Shown here: positions 1-6,096 of the stretch, in pieces
Position numbering within the stretch: the first letter of the stretch is position 1
Layout: every line of letters starts with the position of its first letter
DNA from: Lutispora sp.
GTDB taxonomy: Bacteria; Bacillota; Clostridia; Lutisporales; Lutisporaceae
Length of the DNA: 7,996 nt
Assembly (NCBI GenBank): GCA_030834765.1
Contig: JAUQXG010000288.1
Location: 1-7,996 of the forward strand
Direction of reading: 5' to 3'
Translations under genes and position numbers: made by a program
The notes under the pieces: model-generated
Databases searched by the model: none
The model's input: only the letters and a program-made list of their open reading frames with translations
Told to the model about the DNA's origin: nothing

Positions 1-1
1 T

Positions 2-394
2 GTAAAAGGTATAAATCTTCCAGGTCTTTTTCTGGAAAGATTGGATGGCATTATGCTTGGATTATGGGTTATAACAATTTTTACAACAGTTGTATCCATA
101 TTTTATATATGCACCTATACCATGTCAAAAATTATTGGTACCAAGGAGCAAAAGCAATATATATTGCCACTTTGTATCATCGTATACTATATTTCATTGC
201 AGCCACAGGATATTGCTCAGGTTTCCAAATGGACCGGTAATTTTTTGAAGTATGGCAATACATTTTTTCTGTATGCAATACCGTTGGTTCTTCTAATCAT
301 TTCTACAGTGAAAAGCAGGGGCACTCATGGGAAGTCTGATTCCAAAGGAGGCAAGAAAAAATGCGAAAACCAACTCGAATCATCAAAATCCTAA
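2..394 (+). CDS. GerAB-type spore germination permease (C-terminal part, 5' truncated)
   Basis: This is the last 130 codons of a GerAB-family protein, an APC-superfamily transporter-like subunit of the GerA-type germinant receptor in the spore inner membrane. The frame is already open at position 2. The first residues read VKGINLPGLFLERLDG, and the pattern of Pro-Gly-x-Phe followed by Glu-Arg-Leu-Asp is typical of GerAB just before a late membrane helix. Three hydrophobic segments follow (roughly from LGLWVITIF, YILPLCIIVYYI and FFLYAIPLVLLII), then a polar, Lys-rich tail. The TTG at 41 is internal and not the start. The tail overlaps the next gene by 34 nt, so the two are very probably translationally coupled in a gerA-type operon whose GerAA gene would lie upstream. 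The germinant cannot be told from this fragment. Family call is strong; subtype is unknown. Confidence 0.9.
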   Translation, partial: VKGINLPGLFLERLDGIMLGLWVITIFTTVVSIFYICTYTMSKIIGTKEQKQYILPLCIIVYYISLQPQDIAQVSKWTGNFLKYGNTFFLYAIPLVLLIISTVKSRGTHGKSDSKGGKKKCENQLESSKS

Positions 395-1530
395 TTCTTC
401 TAATCTTGACATCTACCTTAACAGGCTGCTGGGATAAGATTGAAATCGAAGATAGAATGATAATAGGGAATATATGTATAGATGCTTTGAAAGAGAAGGT
501 TCCAAAAGGTACGGAATTGGATTATGTAAAAGAAGGAAAGATGAACAAATACCTGATATCTTTTACTGCTGCAGTACCAGCGGCTATAAAGGAAAACAAG
601 CCCCCAGCCTATAAAACCTATAGTACAACAGCAAATAACATGGATATGGCAAACTGGCAGGTTATGAAAAGATATGCTCAGGTACAATACTTCGGTCATG
701 CCAAAACAGTCACCTTTGGAGAAGAAACCTTGAAAAGTGCTGATTGTCTAAAAGCACTCCTTGATTCTTTTATTAGAGGCCATGATTATAACAAAAGCAT
801 GGATGTGTTTGTAATGGAAGGCGAGGCCAATAAGATCGTTGATGTTGTTCCTAAATTTGATGTTTTTCTTGTAGCATATATATCAGGAATTGAAGATAAT
901 CAAAAATATATTTCTGCCATACATCGAAGCTCTCTAGATAAATTAATAAGGAATCTTGTAAATAGCGATGGAGATGCCGTCATCCCAAAGATAAGCGCTT
1001 CCAAAGAAGAAGTAAAAATTGCTGGCGGAGGAGTCCTAAAAGATTATGTTCTTGCAGGGTATATAGATGATATACAGGCTAGAGCATTAGGGTGGATAAT
1101 TGGAGATGCTCAAGGTGGAATGGTTGAAATAAATATAAAAGGGGCACCTGTGACCTTTAGATTTTATAATTTTAAAACAAAGATGAAGCTTGACAAAGTA
1201 GAAAAAGGCAAGCTCTATATAAGCTATAACATGGAGACGGAAGGCAGCATAGAAGAATATAAGCTAGGGGAGTCCTTTATGGATGAAGACATTTTAAGAG
1301 AATGTGAAGGCCTAATAGAAGCACAAATACAAAGTGAAAGTATGGAAGTAATTCAAATCATGCAAGAAAAATATAAGGTTGATGTCATAAAAATAAGAGA
1401 CTATCTAAGCAAATTTCATCCAAAGATTTATGCACAGATAGAAAAAGACTTTGACAACTATTTTGAAGAAAATATAGTGCTAAAAGTAAATGCAGATGTA
1501 AAAGTGAGAAGGGTAGGGACTATGAGATGA
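361..1530 (+). CDS. GerAC-type (Ger(x)C family) spore germination lipoprotein
   Basis: This is the lipoprotein subunit of a GerA-type germinant receptor, anchored to the outer face of the spore inner membrane. The 389-residue product has the usual family length. It begins with a basic, hydrophobic signal peptide ending in a lipobox L-T-G-C, with Cys23 as the predicted lipidated residue. The family signature GCWD..EIE..MI follows directly. The C-terminal part (about 210-385) is the mixed alpha/beta Spore_GerAC region, ending in NIVLKVNADVKVRRVG. The ATG at 361 is supported by AAAGGAGG at 344-351, which lies inside the end of the upstream permease gene. The 34-nt overlap indicates an operon. 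An unusual point is that the last codons and the stop (TGA, 1528-1530) lie inside the left arm of a long inverted repeat, so the extreme C terminus may derive from that element. Confidence 0.95.
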   Translation: MRKPTRIIKILILLILTSTLTGCWDKIEIEDRMIIGNICIDALKEKVPKGTELDYVKEGKMNKYLISFTAAVPAAIKENKPPAYKTYSTTANNMDMANWQVMKRYAQVQYFGHAKTVTFGEETLKSADCLKALLDSFIRGHDYNKSMDVFVMEGEANKIVDVVPKFDVFLVAYISGIEDNQKYISAIHRSSLDKLIRNLVNSDGDAVIPKISASKEEVKIAGGGVLKDYVLAGYIDDIQARALGWIIGDAQGGMVEINIKGAPVTFRFYNFKTKMKLDKVEKGKLYISYNMETEGSIEEYKLGESFMDEDILRECEGLIEAQIQSESMEVIQIMQEKYKVDVIKIRDYLSKFHPKIYAQIEKDFDNYFEENIVLKVNADVKVRRVGTMR

Positions 1531-1684
1531 TAGTACTTTTGATGCGTGTTTCGTGTTGCGTGATACGTGAATTAGGGCAAGGCTCCGTAGACTCGACTCA
1601 GTATGCAAGGCATCAATGCTTCAAAGCCCCACCCAACACACGCAACACGAATCACGTATCACGCAACAAAAATACTATCATCTC
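1524..1684. repeat. Long imperfect inverted-repeat element (REP/MITE-like) between the gerAC-type gene and spoIIR
   Basis: The outer arms are 1524-1541 and 1667-1684. They are reverse complements at 17 of 18 positions, with one mismatch at 1536. The pairing continues inward through TGCGTG, and a perfect 13-nt block TTCGTGTTGCGTG occurs on the left (1549-1561) and inverted on the right. The right arm carries an extra ATACGTGA unit, and the left arm carries the same unit in another position (1563-1570). The arms are thus shuffled combinations of TGCGTG, ATACGTGA and TTCGTGT words. The centre (about 1575-1630) is unpaired and GC-richer than the genes. No open reading frame or target-site duplication is evident. 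The RNA could form a long hairpin, but no U-tract follows, so it is not a standard terminator. Mobility is inferred only from the structure. Confidence 0.75.
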
Positions 1685-1688
1685 CCCC

Positions 1689-1718
1689 GTATAACTCGTC
1701 CAATCTTTGACCATAATC
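1689..1718 (+). promoter_or_regulatory. Candidate sigma-F (or sigma-G) promoter of spoIIR
   Basis: A GTATA box at 1689-1693 matches the sigma-F/sigma-G -35 consensus. With a 15-nt spacer, the stretch GACCATAATC at 1709-1718 fits the sigma-F -10 pattern GGnnAnAHTR except at its second and last positions. Read with an 18-nt spacer, CATAATC fits the sigma-G pattern CATnnTA except for the last base. Transcription would start near 1725, leaving a leader of about 40 nt that carries AAGGAGGT at 1750-1757. In Bacillus subtilis spoIIR is a sigma-F gene, which agrees with this assignment. It is a motif match only. Confidence 0.45.
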
Positions 1719-1764
1719 ATTGTAGGGCGCCTATGGGGCATTCGCAAATAAGGAGGTACCAGCT

Positions 1765-2412
1765 ATGGTAAAAAAAGTATCCATATTTATCATCACAGCT
1801 CTATTTATTTTCGGCATTCTAATGACCATATATATCAATACCGATAAGGAAATGAACGATATTTCAGGAAAGCTAATAAGACTTCATATTGTGGCCAATA
1901 GTGATTCTCCTGAAGATCAAGCATTAAAGCTAAAAGTAAGAGATGAAGTAATAAAAAATATTTCTCCGAGACTTGAAACATTAAAAGATATAGAAGAAGT
2001 GAGAACTGTAATAAACGAAAACCTTCCGTATATAGAAACAATAGCCCAAGGGATTGTAGATACCCAAGGCATGGCATATAAGGTGAATGCAGTGCTGGAG
2101 AATCACAATTTTCCAACAAAGATTTACGGAAACTTAACATTGCCGGCAGGTACATATCAGGCATTAAATATAAATATAGGCAAAGCTGAAGGCAAAAACT
2201 GGTGGTGTGTCATGTTTCCACCACTATGTTTTACAGATATTGCCCATGGAGTAGCTCCAGAAAAGACAATGGAACAACTAAAGCAAACCCTTTCAGCAGA
2301 GGAATACAAGCTAGTGTTGGCAGCAAAATCTGACGGGGAAGTGCCGGTGAAAATAAAGTTTAAAATAGTAGAATGGGCAAAATCAATGAAATATAGGATA
2401 GCGAATAAATAA
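1765..2412 (+). CDS. spoIIR: Stage II sporulation protein R (SpoIIR)
   Basis: SpoIIR is made in the forespore under sigma-F and secreted into the space between the two septal membranes. There it triggers the protease SpoIIGA to process pro-sigma-E in the mother cell. The 215-residue product has an N-terminal membrane/signal segment (about residues 5-23) and two diagnostic blocks. One, at 38-60, contains RLHIVANSDSPEDQ and LKLKVRD. The other, at 118-155, contains PTKIYGNL, LPAGTYQAL and NWWCVMFPPLC. Length is close to the family norm of about 220. The ATG is supported by AAGGAGGT at 1750-1757. The gene stands alone: a repeat element and candidate promoter precede it, and an intrinsic terminator follows it. 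No truncation or missing conserved block is apparent. Confidence 0.97.
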   Translation: MVKKVSIFIITALFIFGILMTIYINTDKEMNDISGKLIRLHIVANSDSPEDQALKLKVRDEVIKNISPRLETLKDIEEVRTVINENLPYIETIAQGIVDTQGMAYKVNAVLENHNFPTKIYGNLTLPAGTYQALNINIGKAEGKNWWCVMFPPLCFTDIAHGVAPEKTMEQLKQTLSAEEYKLVLAAKSDGEVPVKIKFKIVEWAKSMKYRIANK

Positions 2413-2417
2413 ATAGC

Positions 2418-2458
2418 AGCGGCAATTCATGAATCATAGGAGTTGCCGCTTGTTTTTT
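2418..2458 (+). terminator. Intrinsic terminator after spoIIR
   Basis: An 8-bp perfect stem AGCGGCAA (2418-2425) / TTGCCGCT (2443-2450) can be extended to 11 bp by a G-U and two Watson-Crick pairs. A TGTTTTTT tract at 2451-2458 follows. It begins six bases after the spoIIR stop and separates spoIIR from galU. Confidence 0.88.
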
Positions 2459-2483
2459 ATAATAGGAAAATGTTAAAATAAGG

Positions 2484-2514
2484 CTGACATTGCAAGTGCA
2501 GCAAAAAATAATAT
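2484..2514 (+). promoter_or_regulatory. Weak candidate sigma-A promoter for galU
   Basis: CTGACA (2484-2489) resembles a -35 box and TAATAT (2509-2514) a -10 box. The 19-nt spacer is longer than the usual 17. A promoter is expected here because a terminator lies just upstream and galU follows with its own ribosome binding site (AAAGGGGA, about 2524-2531). The exact boxes are tentative. Confidence 0.3.
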
Positions 2515-2538
2515 TCAATAAAAAAAGGGGATTTTTAT

Positions 2539-3405
2539 ATGAAAGTGCGGAAAGCGATCATTCCAGCAGCAGGACTTGGCACAAGATTCCTTCCTGCTAC
2601 AAAAGCACAACCGAAAGAAATGCTTCCTATAGTAGACAAGCCTACTATACAATACATAATAGAAGAAGCCATAGCTTCTGGTATAGAAGAAATACTTATC
2701 ATAACAGGCCGAAGCAAAAGAGCCATAGAAGATCATTTTGATAAATCTGTAGAATTGGAGCTAGAGCTCAAAAGCAAGCACAAAGAAGAGCTCCTAAAGT
2801 TAGTGGAAGATATTTCTAATCTTGCTGACATACACTATGTTAGGCAAAAAGAGCCTAGAGGACTTGGACAGGCAATATACTGTGCCAAAACCTTTGTAGG
2901 GAACGAGCCATTTGCAGTGCTCCTTGGTGACGATGTAGTAGACTCAAAAGTACCATGTTTAAAGCAGCTGATAGAGGCCTATAACGTATATAAAACAACC
3001 ATATTAGGGGTACAAGAAGTAGCCATGAGCGAGGTAAACAAATATGGAATCGTTGGAAGCAAACATATAGAAGATAGAATATTTAAAGTGAAAGACCTGG
3101 TAGAAAAACCAAGCATAGAAAAAGCACCTTCTAACTTAGCGATACTAGGAAGATATATCATCACACCATCGATTTTTGAAATACTAGAAAATACGAAGCC
3201 TGGTGCCGGAGGAGAAATACAGCTTACAGATGCATTAAAAGAGCTTTTATCCCATGAACCAATGTATGCCTACAACTTCGAGGGAAGAAGATACGACGTA
3301 GGTTCAAAGCTAGGCTTTTTAGAAGCTACCGTAGAATTTGCACTGAAGAAAGACGAATTGAAAGATGATTTCAGAGAATATTTAGTGAAGCTATTAAGCC
3401 AATAG
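2539..3405 (+). CDS. galU: UTP--glucose-1-phosphate uridylyltransferase (GalU/GtaB)
   Basis: This cytoplasmic enzyme makes UDP-glucose and pyrophosphate from UTP and glucose-1-phosphate. UDP-glucose feeds glycolipid, teichoic-acid and polysaccharide synthesis. The 288-residue protein shows the whole nucleotidyltransferase signature in order: AAGLGTRFLPATK at 10-22 with PKEMLP at 25-30 (nucleotide loop), RGLGQAI at 107-113, LLGDDVV at 128-134 (metal/uridine region), VEKP at 188-191, GRYI at 204-207, and PGAGGEIQLTDAL at 221-233. Length matches bacterial GalU (about 290-300). The ATG is fixed by the purine-rich AAAGGGGA eight bases upstream and by the MKVRKAIIPAAG N terminus. An 82-nt gap without a visible terminator leads to the DUF368 gene, so co-transcription is possible. 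Close relatives such as glucose-1-phosphate thymidylyltransferases are shorter on these motifs and less likely. Confidence 0.97.
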   Translation: MKVRKAIIPAAGLGTRFLPATKAQPKEMLPIVDKPTIQYIIEEAIASGIEEILIITGRSKRAIEDHFDKSVELELELKSKHKEELLKLVEDISNLADIHYVRQKEPRGLGQAIYCAKTFVGNEPFAVLLGDDVVDSKVPCLKQLIEAYNVYKTTILGVQEVAMSEVNKYGIVGSKHIEDRIFKVKDLVEKPSIEKAPSNLAILGRYIITPSIFEILENTKPGAGGEIQLTDALKELLSHEPMYAYNFEGRRYDVGSKLGFLEATVEFALKKDELKDDFREYLVKLLSQ

Positions 3406-3487
3406 ATTGTTAAAAAATTAAATGTTGGTAAAAATGAGCTGTTTTATTACTTGTAAAGTGGCGTTATATAAAGTGAGTGGAGTAATA

Positions 3488-4303
3488 ATGAATTTTTTAT
3501 CAGATTTTATAAAAGGAATCATCATTGGAATAGCTGCTGTGGCTCCCGGTATAAGTGGAGGTACATTTGCAGTCATGTTAGGTGTGTATGATAAGCTTAC
3601 AGGTGCAGTAGCAGATGTTTTTCATAATTTTAGAAAAAAAGTATTGCTATTATTTCCTTTAGCACTTGGGATTGGTGCGGGAGTCCTGAGCTTTAGCAAA
3701 GTGATGAAATATATTTTTGAGAACTATAATATACAGGTCAAATATCTTTTTATTGGACTTATGATAGGGTCACTGCCTGCTGTAGTGAAGGAAGCCAATA
3801 AGCATGGATTTAAAAACATATATTTTTTTCCTTGTATCATTGCATTTAGCATAACTATATTATTTATGATGCTAGAAAATAGTGTGATCAATATAGTATC
3901 AGAAAACAGTCCGGGAATAGCTGCCCTGATTATATATGGTGGGATTATAGGCTTTGGCACTATCGTACCGGGTATTAGCTCTTCATTCATATTGATGTAT
4001 ATTGGGGCATATGAAATACTTTTAAATGGAATGGTAAGCCTGGATTTCAGGATACTTATACCTGTAGGAATAGGATTTATGCTTAGCATTATATTATTTG
4101 CTAAGTTGATTAGTTTGTTGTTTAAAAAGATTTATGGATATACATATTATACTGTATTAGGATTTGTAATGGGCTCCATAATCACCATATTTCCAGGCGT
4201 AGTATTTAGCTTAGAATATTTAACAGGGTTCGTCCTTTGCTTTATAGGATTTTATATGTCATTTGTTCTTAGTAATTATAAAAAAAGGCAGATAAAAAAT
4301 TAA
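3488..4303 (+). CDS. DUF368 / PopT-family membrane protein, probable undecaprenyl-phosphate flippase
   Basis: This polytopic membrane protein of 271 residues carries the two hallmark motifs of DUF368: APGISGGTFAVMLG at 19-32 and VPGISSSFILMYIG at 160-173. These are related to each other and suggest a duplicated, two-repeat transporter fold. Members studied in Staphylococcus aureus and Vibrio cholerae (PopT) recycle undecaprenyl phosphate across the cytoplasmic membrane, returning the lipid carrier used for peptidoglycan and other surface polymers. That role is inferred here from family membership. About eight hydrophobic segments are visible, with a basic C terminus (KKRQIK). I chose the ATG at 3488 over the ATG at 3422. 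GTGGAG at 3477-3482 lies five bases before 3488, whereas 3422 has no Shine-Dalgarno and would add a 22-residue extension unlike the family. It follows galU and converges with the minus-strand gene. Confidence 0.9.
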   Translation: MNFLSDFIKGIIIGIAAVAPGISGGTFAVMLGVYDKLTGAVADVFHNFRKKVLLLFPLALGIGAGVLSFSKVMKYIFENYNIQVKYLFIGLMIGSLPAVVKEANKHGFKNIYFFPCIIAFSITILFMMLENSVINIVSENSPGIAALIIYGGIIGFGTIVPGISSSFILMYIGAYEILLNGMVSLDFRILIPVGIGFMLSIILFAKLISLLFKKIYGYTYYTVLGFVMGSIITIFPGVVFSLEYLTGFVLCFIGFYMSFVLSNYKKRQIKN

Positions 4304-4370
4304 AAAAATTTTAAATGGAGATTGAGAAGAACAGTGGTAATGGCAGATGCTATAGCTAAGCTGGGGGAAC

Positions 4371-5036
4371 TTATTCTATCATTATATCTGGATCAAAAAT
4401 TTCTAGATCTCTATCATATTTTTGCGCTAATGCCTTTAGAATAGTTATATCTTCCGTGCTTAATTTACTAAGCAATAATTTTCTGATTTCTATGAATTCT
4501 TCGTTGGTGTAGTTATTACCGGAGAAGCCTAATAAAAATTTTATATCACCTTCACTTAATTTCCTAAGTATGATAGACACAGCCTGAAATAGATCACTAG
4601 GTTCAATTGGTTTGCCTACTTCTTGCTGAATTGTTTTGGCTACCTCTTGACTTGGAAGAGTGGGACTATTATTGTCTTCGGTTATAGCAGCAGGATTGAT
4701 TGAGGAGATAACAGGTGGTTGATTATTGCTTTCAGTTGCTATTTTATCATTAAGATGATTAGCACTATCCCTTACGGTATCTTCTCTTTTAGTACCAGTA
4801 AGTTTGTCAGCATTTTGTTCAGCAATAATATTTTTAGCGGGAGGATATGATTCTCTTTTATCATTGATATTGCTCTTGCTATTATTTAAAACAGCATCTA
4901 ATCCATACTGTAGTTGCTGGGAGATATGTCCTAAAACGGGATATCTTATAAAATAGCTTGAATACATCGCACCACCAATTATGAATATCAAGAATAAGAA
5001 TGTGTAAAGGATTAATATTCTCTTGTGTCGTATCAT
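4371..5036 (-). CDS. Unrecognised single-pass membrane protein with helical C-terminal domain
   Basis: I do not recognise this 221-residue protein. It has a short basic N terminus (MIRHKR) and one membrane segment (about residues 7-24). A polar, low-complexity linker (about 50-147) is rich in Asn, Ser, Pro, Thr and charged residues. The compact C-terminal part (148-210) is predicted to be helical. That part contains an apparent internal duplication: ILRKLSEGDIKFLL near 156-169 and LLSKLSTEDITILK near 188-201. The order suggests a membrane anchor, a flexible stalk and an extracytoplasmic helical domain. The ATG has GTGGAGG about nine bases upstream on the minus strand, and its A is shared with the stop of a possible small ORF (TAATG overlap). 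It lies between the DUF368 gene (convergent) and sleB (divergent), so a spore or envelope role is conceivable but unproven. Confidence 0.8.
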   Translation of the reverse strand: MIRHKRILILYTFLFLIFIIGGAMYSSYFIRYPVLGHISQQLQYGLDAVLNNSKSNINDKRESYPPAKNIIAEQNADKLTGTKREDTVRDSANHLNDKIATESNNQPPVISSINPAAITEDNNSPTLPSQEVAKTIQQEVGKPIEPSDLFQAVSIILRKLSEGDIKFLLGFSGNNYTNEEFIEIRKLLLSKLSTEDITILKALAQKYDRDLEIFDPDIMIE

Positions 5037-5176
5037 TAAGCATTGCCTCCACTTAGTTCATTACCATAAAAATATTTTGTATTGTAAAAATATTGTATTT
5101 TAATTTTACAGCCCAAAAGAATCATAGGTATGGTTAATATTATATATAGAAAACCATAATTTATACTTTCTCCCAT
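5036..5176 (-). CDS. Possible 46-residue hydrophobic small protein, coupled to the downstream membrane protein
   Basis: On the minus strand an ATG at 5176-5174 opens a 46-codon frame ending in TAA at 5038-5036. The stop overlaps the ATG of the 221-residue gene as TAATG, the arrangement typical of translational coupling. The downstream gene's GGAGG also lies within this frame. The product starts MGESINYGFLYIIL and has one hydrophobic segment (about 8-22) ending in L-L-G-C, then a polar, aromatic, Lys-containing tail ending GNELSGGNA. Against it, no Shine-Dalgarno precedes the ATG. The frame is also open upstream, without a start codon, to a TGA at 5252-5254, so it could be a remnant of a longer gene or chance. 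No known family is recognised. Confidence 0.35.
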   Translation of the reverse strand: MGESINYGFLYIILTIPMILLGCKIKIQYFYNTKYFYGNELSGGNA

Positions 5177-5310
5177 GGTTATGTTTTGATGGCTGATCTG
5201 GATTTGGTGTGAAGTATTGTTATTATTTTTATCGTTGATTTTATAGAAATATCAGTTACTGCATTAACGTTGGCTTTTCATTAGCCAAATATAAAATTAT
5301 ATATGAATAA
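5177..5310. other. Non-coding divergent intergenic region with a small palindrome
   Basis: This AT-rich stretch lies between the minus-strand membrane genes and sleB, and should hold the promoter of at least the leftward unit. No convincing sigma-A boxes could be fixed. A perfect 6-bp inverted repeat TTGGCT / AGCCAA with a 7-nt loop occurs at 5270-5288 and could be an operator or a small hairpin. TGAATA at 5304-5309 equals the sigma-G -35 consensus. Two overlapping minus-strand frames (5179-5277 and up to 5251) are open but have no start codon. Confidence 0.5.
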
Positions 5311-5355
5311 AACACCTCTTGTTTACAAAAAATAGCGAACAGGAGGTGTTTTTTT
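5311..5355 (+). promoter_or_regulatory. Terminator-like hairpin that contains the sleB ribosome binding site
   Basis: AACACCTCTTGTT (5311-5323) pairs with AACAGGAGGTGTT (5338-5350) over 13 bp with a single G-U wobble, around a 14-nt loop. A run of seven T (5349-5355) follows at once. The right arm contains AGGAGGTG (5341-5348), the Shine-Dalgarno of sleB, and the T-run flows into its TTG start. In an RNA starting upstream of 5311 the structure would hide the ribosome binding site and could terminate transcription. The mirror strand has a weaker T-tract (TTTTATT), so a bidirectional terminator is also possible. The structure is seen in the sequence; its regulatory role is inference. Confidence 0.7.
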
Positions 5356-6085
5356 GAACATTTATAAGCGAGAGAAATACTTTGTAATAATAGCCGTGAC
5401 TGTTCTAATGATCATGTTTTCGGGAGTTTTATATGATAGTTACACAAGTGGAAAGCTTTTCCCAAATATAGAAATATTTCTCGTAAAGGTTGGATCTAGA
5501 GGACAGGATGTAAAAGATGTCCAATATATTCTTAGGAAATGGGATTATTTCAAGGGTCCCATAGATGGTGTTTTTGGTCCAAATACAAAAGCTGCGGTGG
5601 TCAAGTTCCAAAAAAAGAATGGACTTACGCCTGACGGAATTGTAGGTGATAAAACAGCGATAGCTTTAGGTATAAATGTAGCTGCTAAGAAAACCACACA
5701 AGCGGCTGCTACCTCAAGAGGAACAGTAACGAGGAAAAATGATCTTTATCTTTTAGCGCAAGCGATACACGGTGAAGCAAGAGGAGAGCCTTACATAGGC
5801 CAAGTAGCTGTAGCGGCAGTCATATTAAATCGGGTAGATGACTCAAGATTTCCAAAGACCATAGCTGGTGTTATTTATCAGCCTGGTGCGTTTACAGCAG
5901 TAGCCGATGGACAAATAAACTTAGCACCTGGAGATTCGGCGACAAAAGCTGCCAGAGATGCATTAAACGGCTGGGATCCATCAGGAGGCGCCATGTATTA
6001 TTATAACCCTGCAAAAGCCACAAGCAAATGGATATGGTCAAGACCAATCATTAAGGTTATTGGCAAACACTATTTTTGTAAATAG
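5354..6085 (+). CDS. sleB: Spore cortex-lytic enzyme SleB
   Basis: SleB is a lytic transglycosylase that cuts cortex peptidoglycan containing muramic-delta-lactam during germination. It is made in the forespore and stored near the inner membrane with YpeB. The 243-residue product has an N-terminal signal/anchor helix (about 9-24). A PG_binding_1 domain (about 44-106) follows, with the typical G-S-R-G-x-D-V-K-D-V-Q and DGVFGPNTKAAVVKFQ elements. A linker rich in Ala and Thr precedes the catalytic Hydrolase_2 domain (about 129-243), which contains HGEARGEPYIGQVAVAAVILNR. Glu141, the first Glu of GEARGE, is the likely catalytic acid. The start is TTG at 5354, with AGGAGGTG five bases upstream; the next Met codons fall inside the membrane helix. 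The TAG stop overlaps the ypeB ribosome binding site. In Bacillus sleB-ypeB is under sigma-G. Confidence 0.96.
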   Translation: MNIYKREKYFVIIAVTVLMIMFSGVLYDSYTSGKLFPNIEIFLVKVGSRGQDVKDVQYILRKWDYFKGPIDGVFGPNTKAAVVKFQKKNGLTPDGIVGDKTAIALGINVAAKKTTQAAATSRGTVTRKNDLYLLAQAIHGEARGEPYIGQVAVAAVILNRVDDSRFPKTIAGVIYQPGAFTAVADGQINLAPGDSATKAARDALNGWDPSGGAMYYYNPAKATSKWIWSRPIIKVIGKHYFCK

Positions 6086-6096
6086 GAGGTGCAGTG

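Noticed and set aside
2490..2741. Plus-strand 83-codon frame and several minus-strand frames over galU
   Set aside because: These are shadow frames; galU in this region has continuous family motifs, its own ribosome binding site and the correct length.
3422..3487. ATG at 3422 as start of the DUF368 protein
   Set aside because: No Shine-Dalgarno precedes it and the extra 22 residues do not resemble the family. ATG 3488 has GTGGAG at five bases and gives the expected N terminus.
4302..4316. A/T palindrome after the DUF368 stop as a terminator
   Set aside because: The stem is only A-T pairs with no GC core, and no convincing hairpin with a U-tract was found between the two convergent genes.
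5179..5277. Minus-strand open frame reading VNAVTDISIKSTI, which a frameshift in an A-run near 5230 would join to the 46-residue frame
   Set aside because: It has no start codon and a stop directly upstream, and the region is too short and AT-rich to support a decayed gene without a homologue.
5260..5285. TGCATT...CATTAGC as a sigma-G promoter of sleB
   Set aside because: The spacer is 13 nt, too short for sigma-F or sigma-G, and the -10 lacks the final TA.
6094..6096. GTG at 6094 as start of ypeB
   Set aside because: It lies only two bases after the AGGAGGTG site; the adjacent ATG at 6097 has normal spacing.
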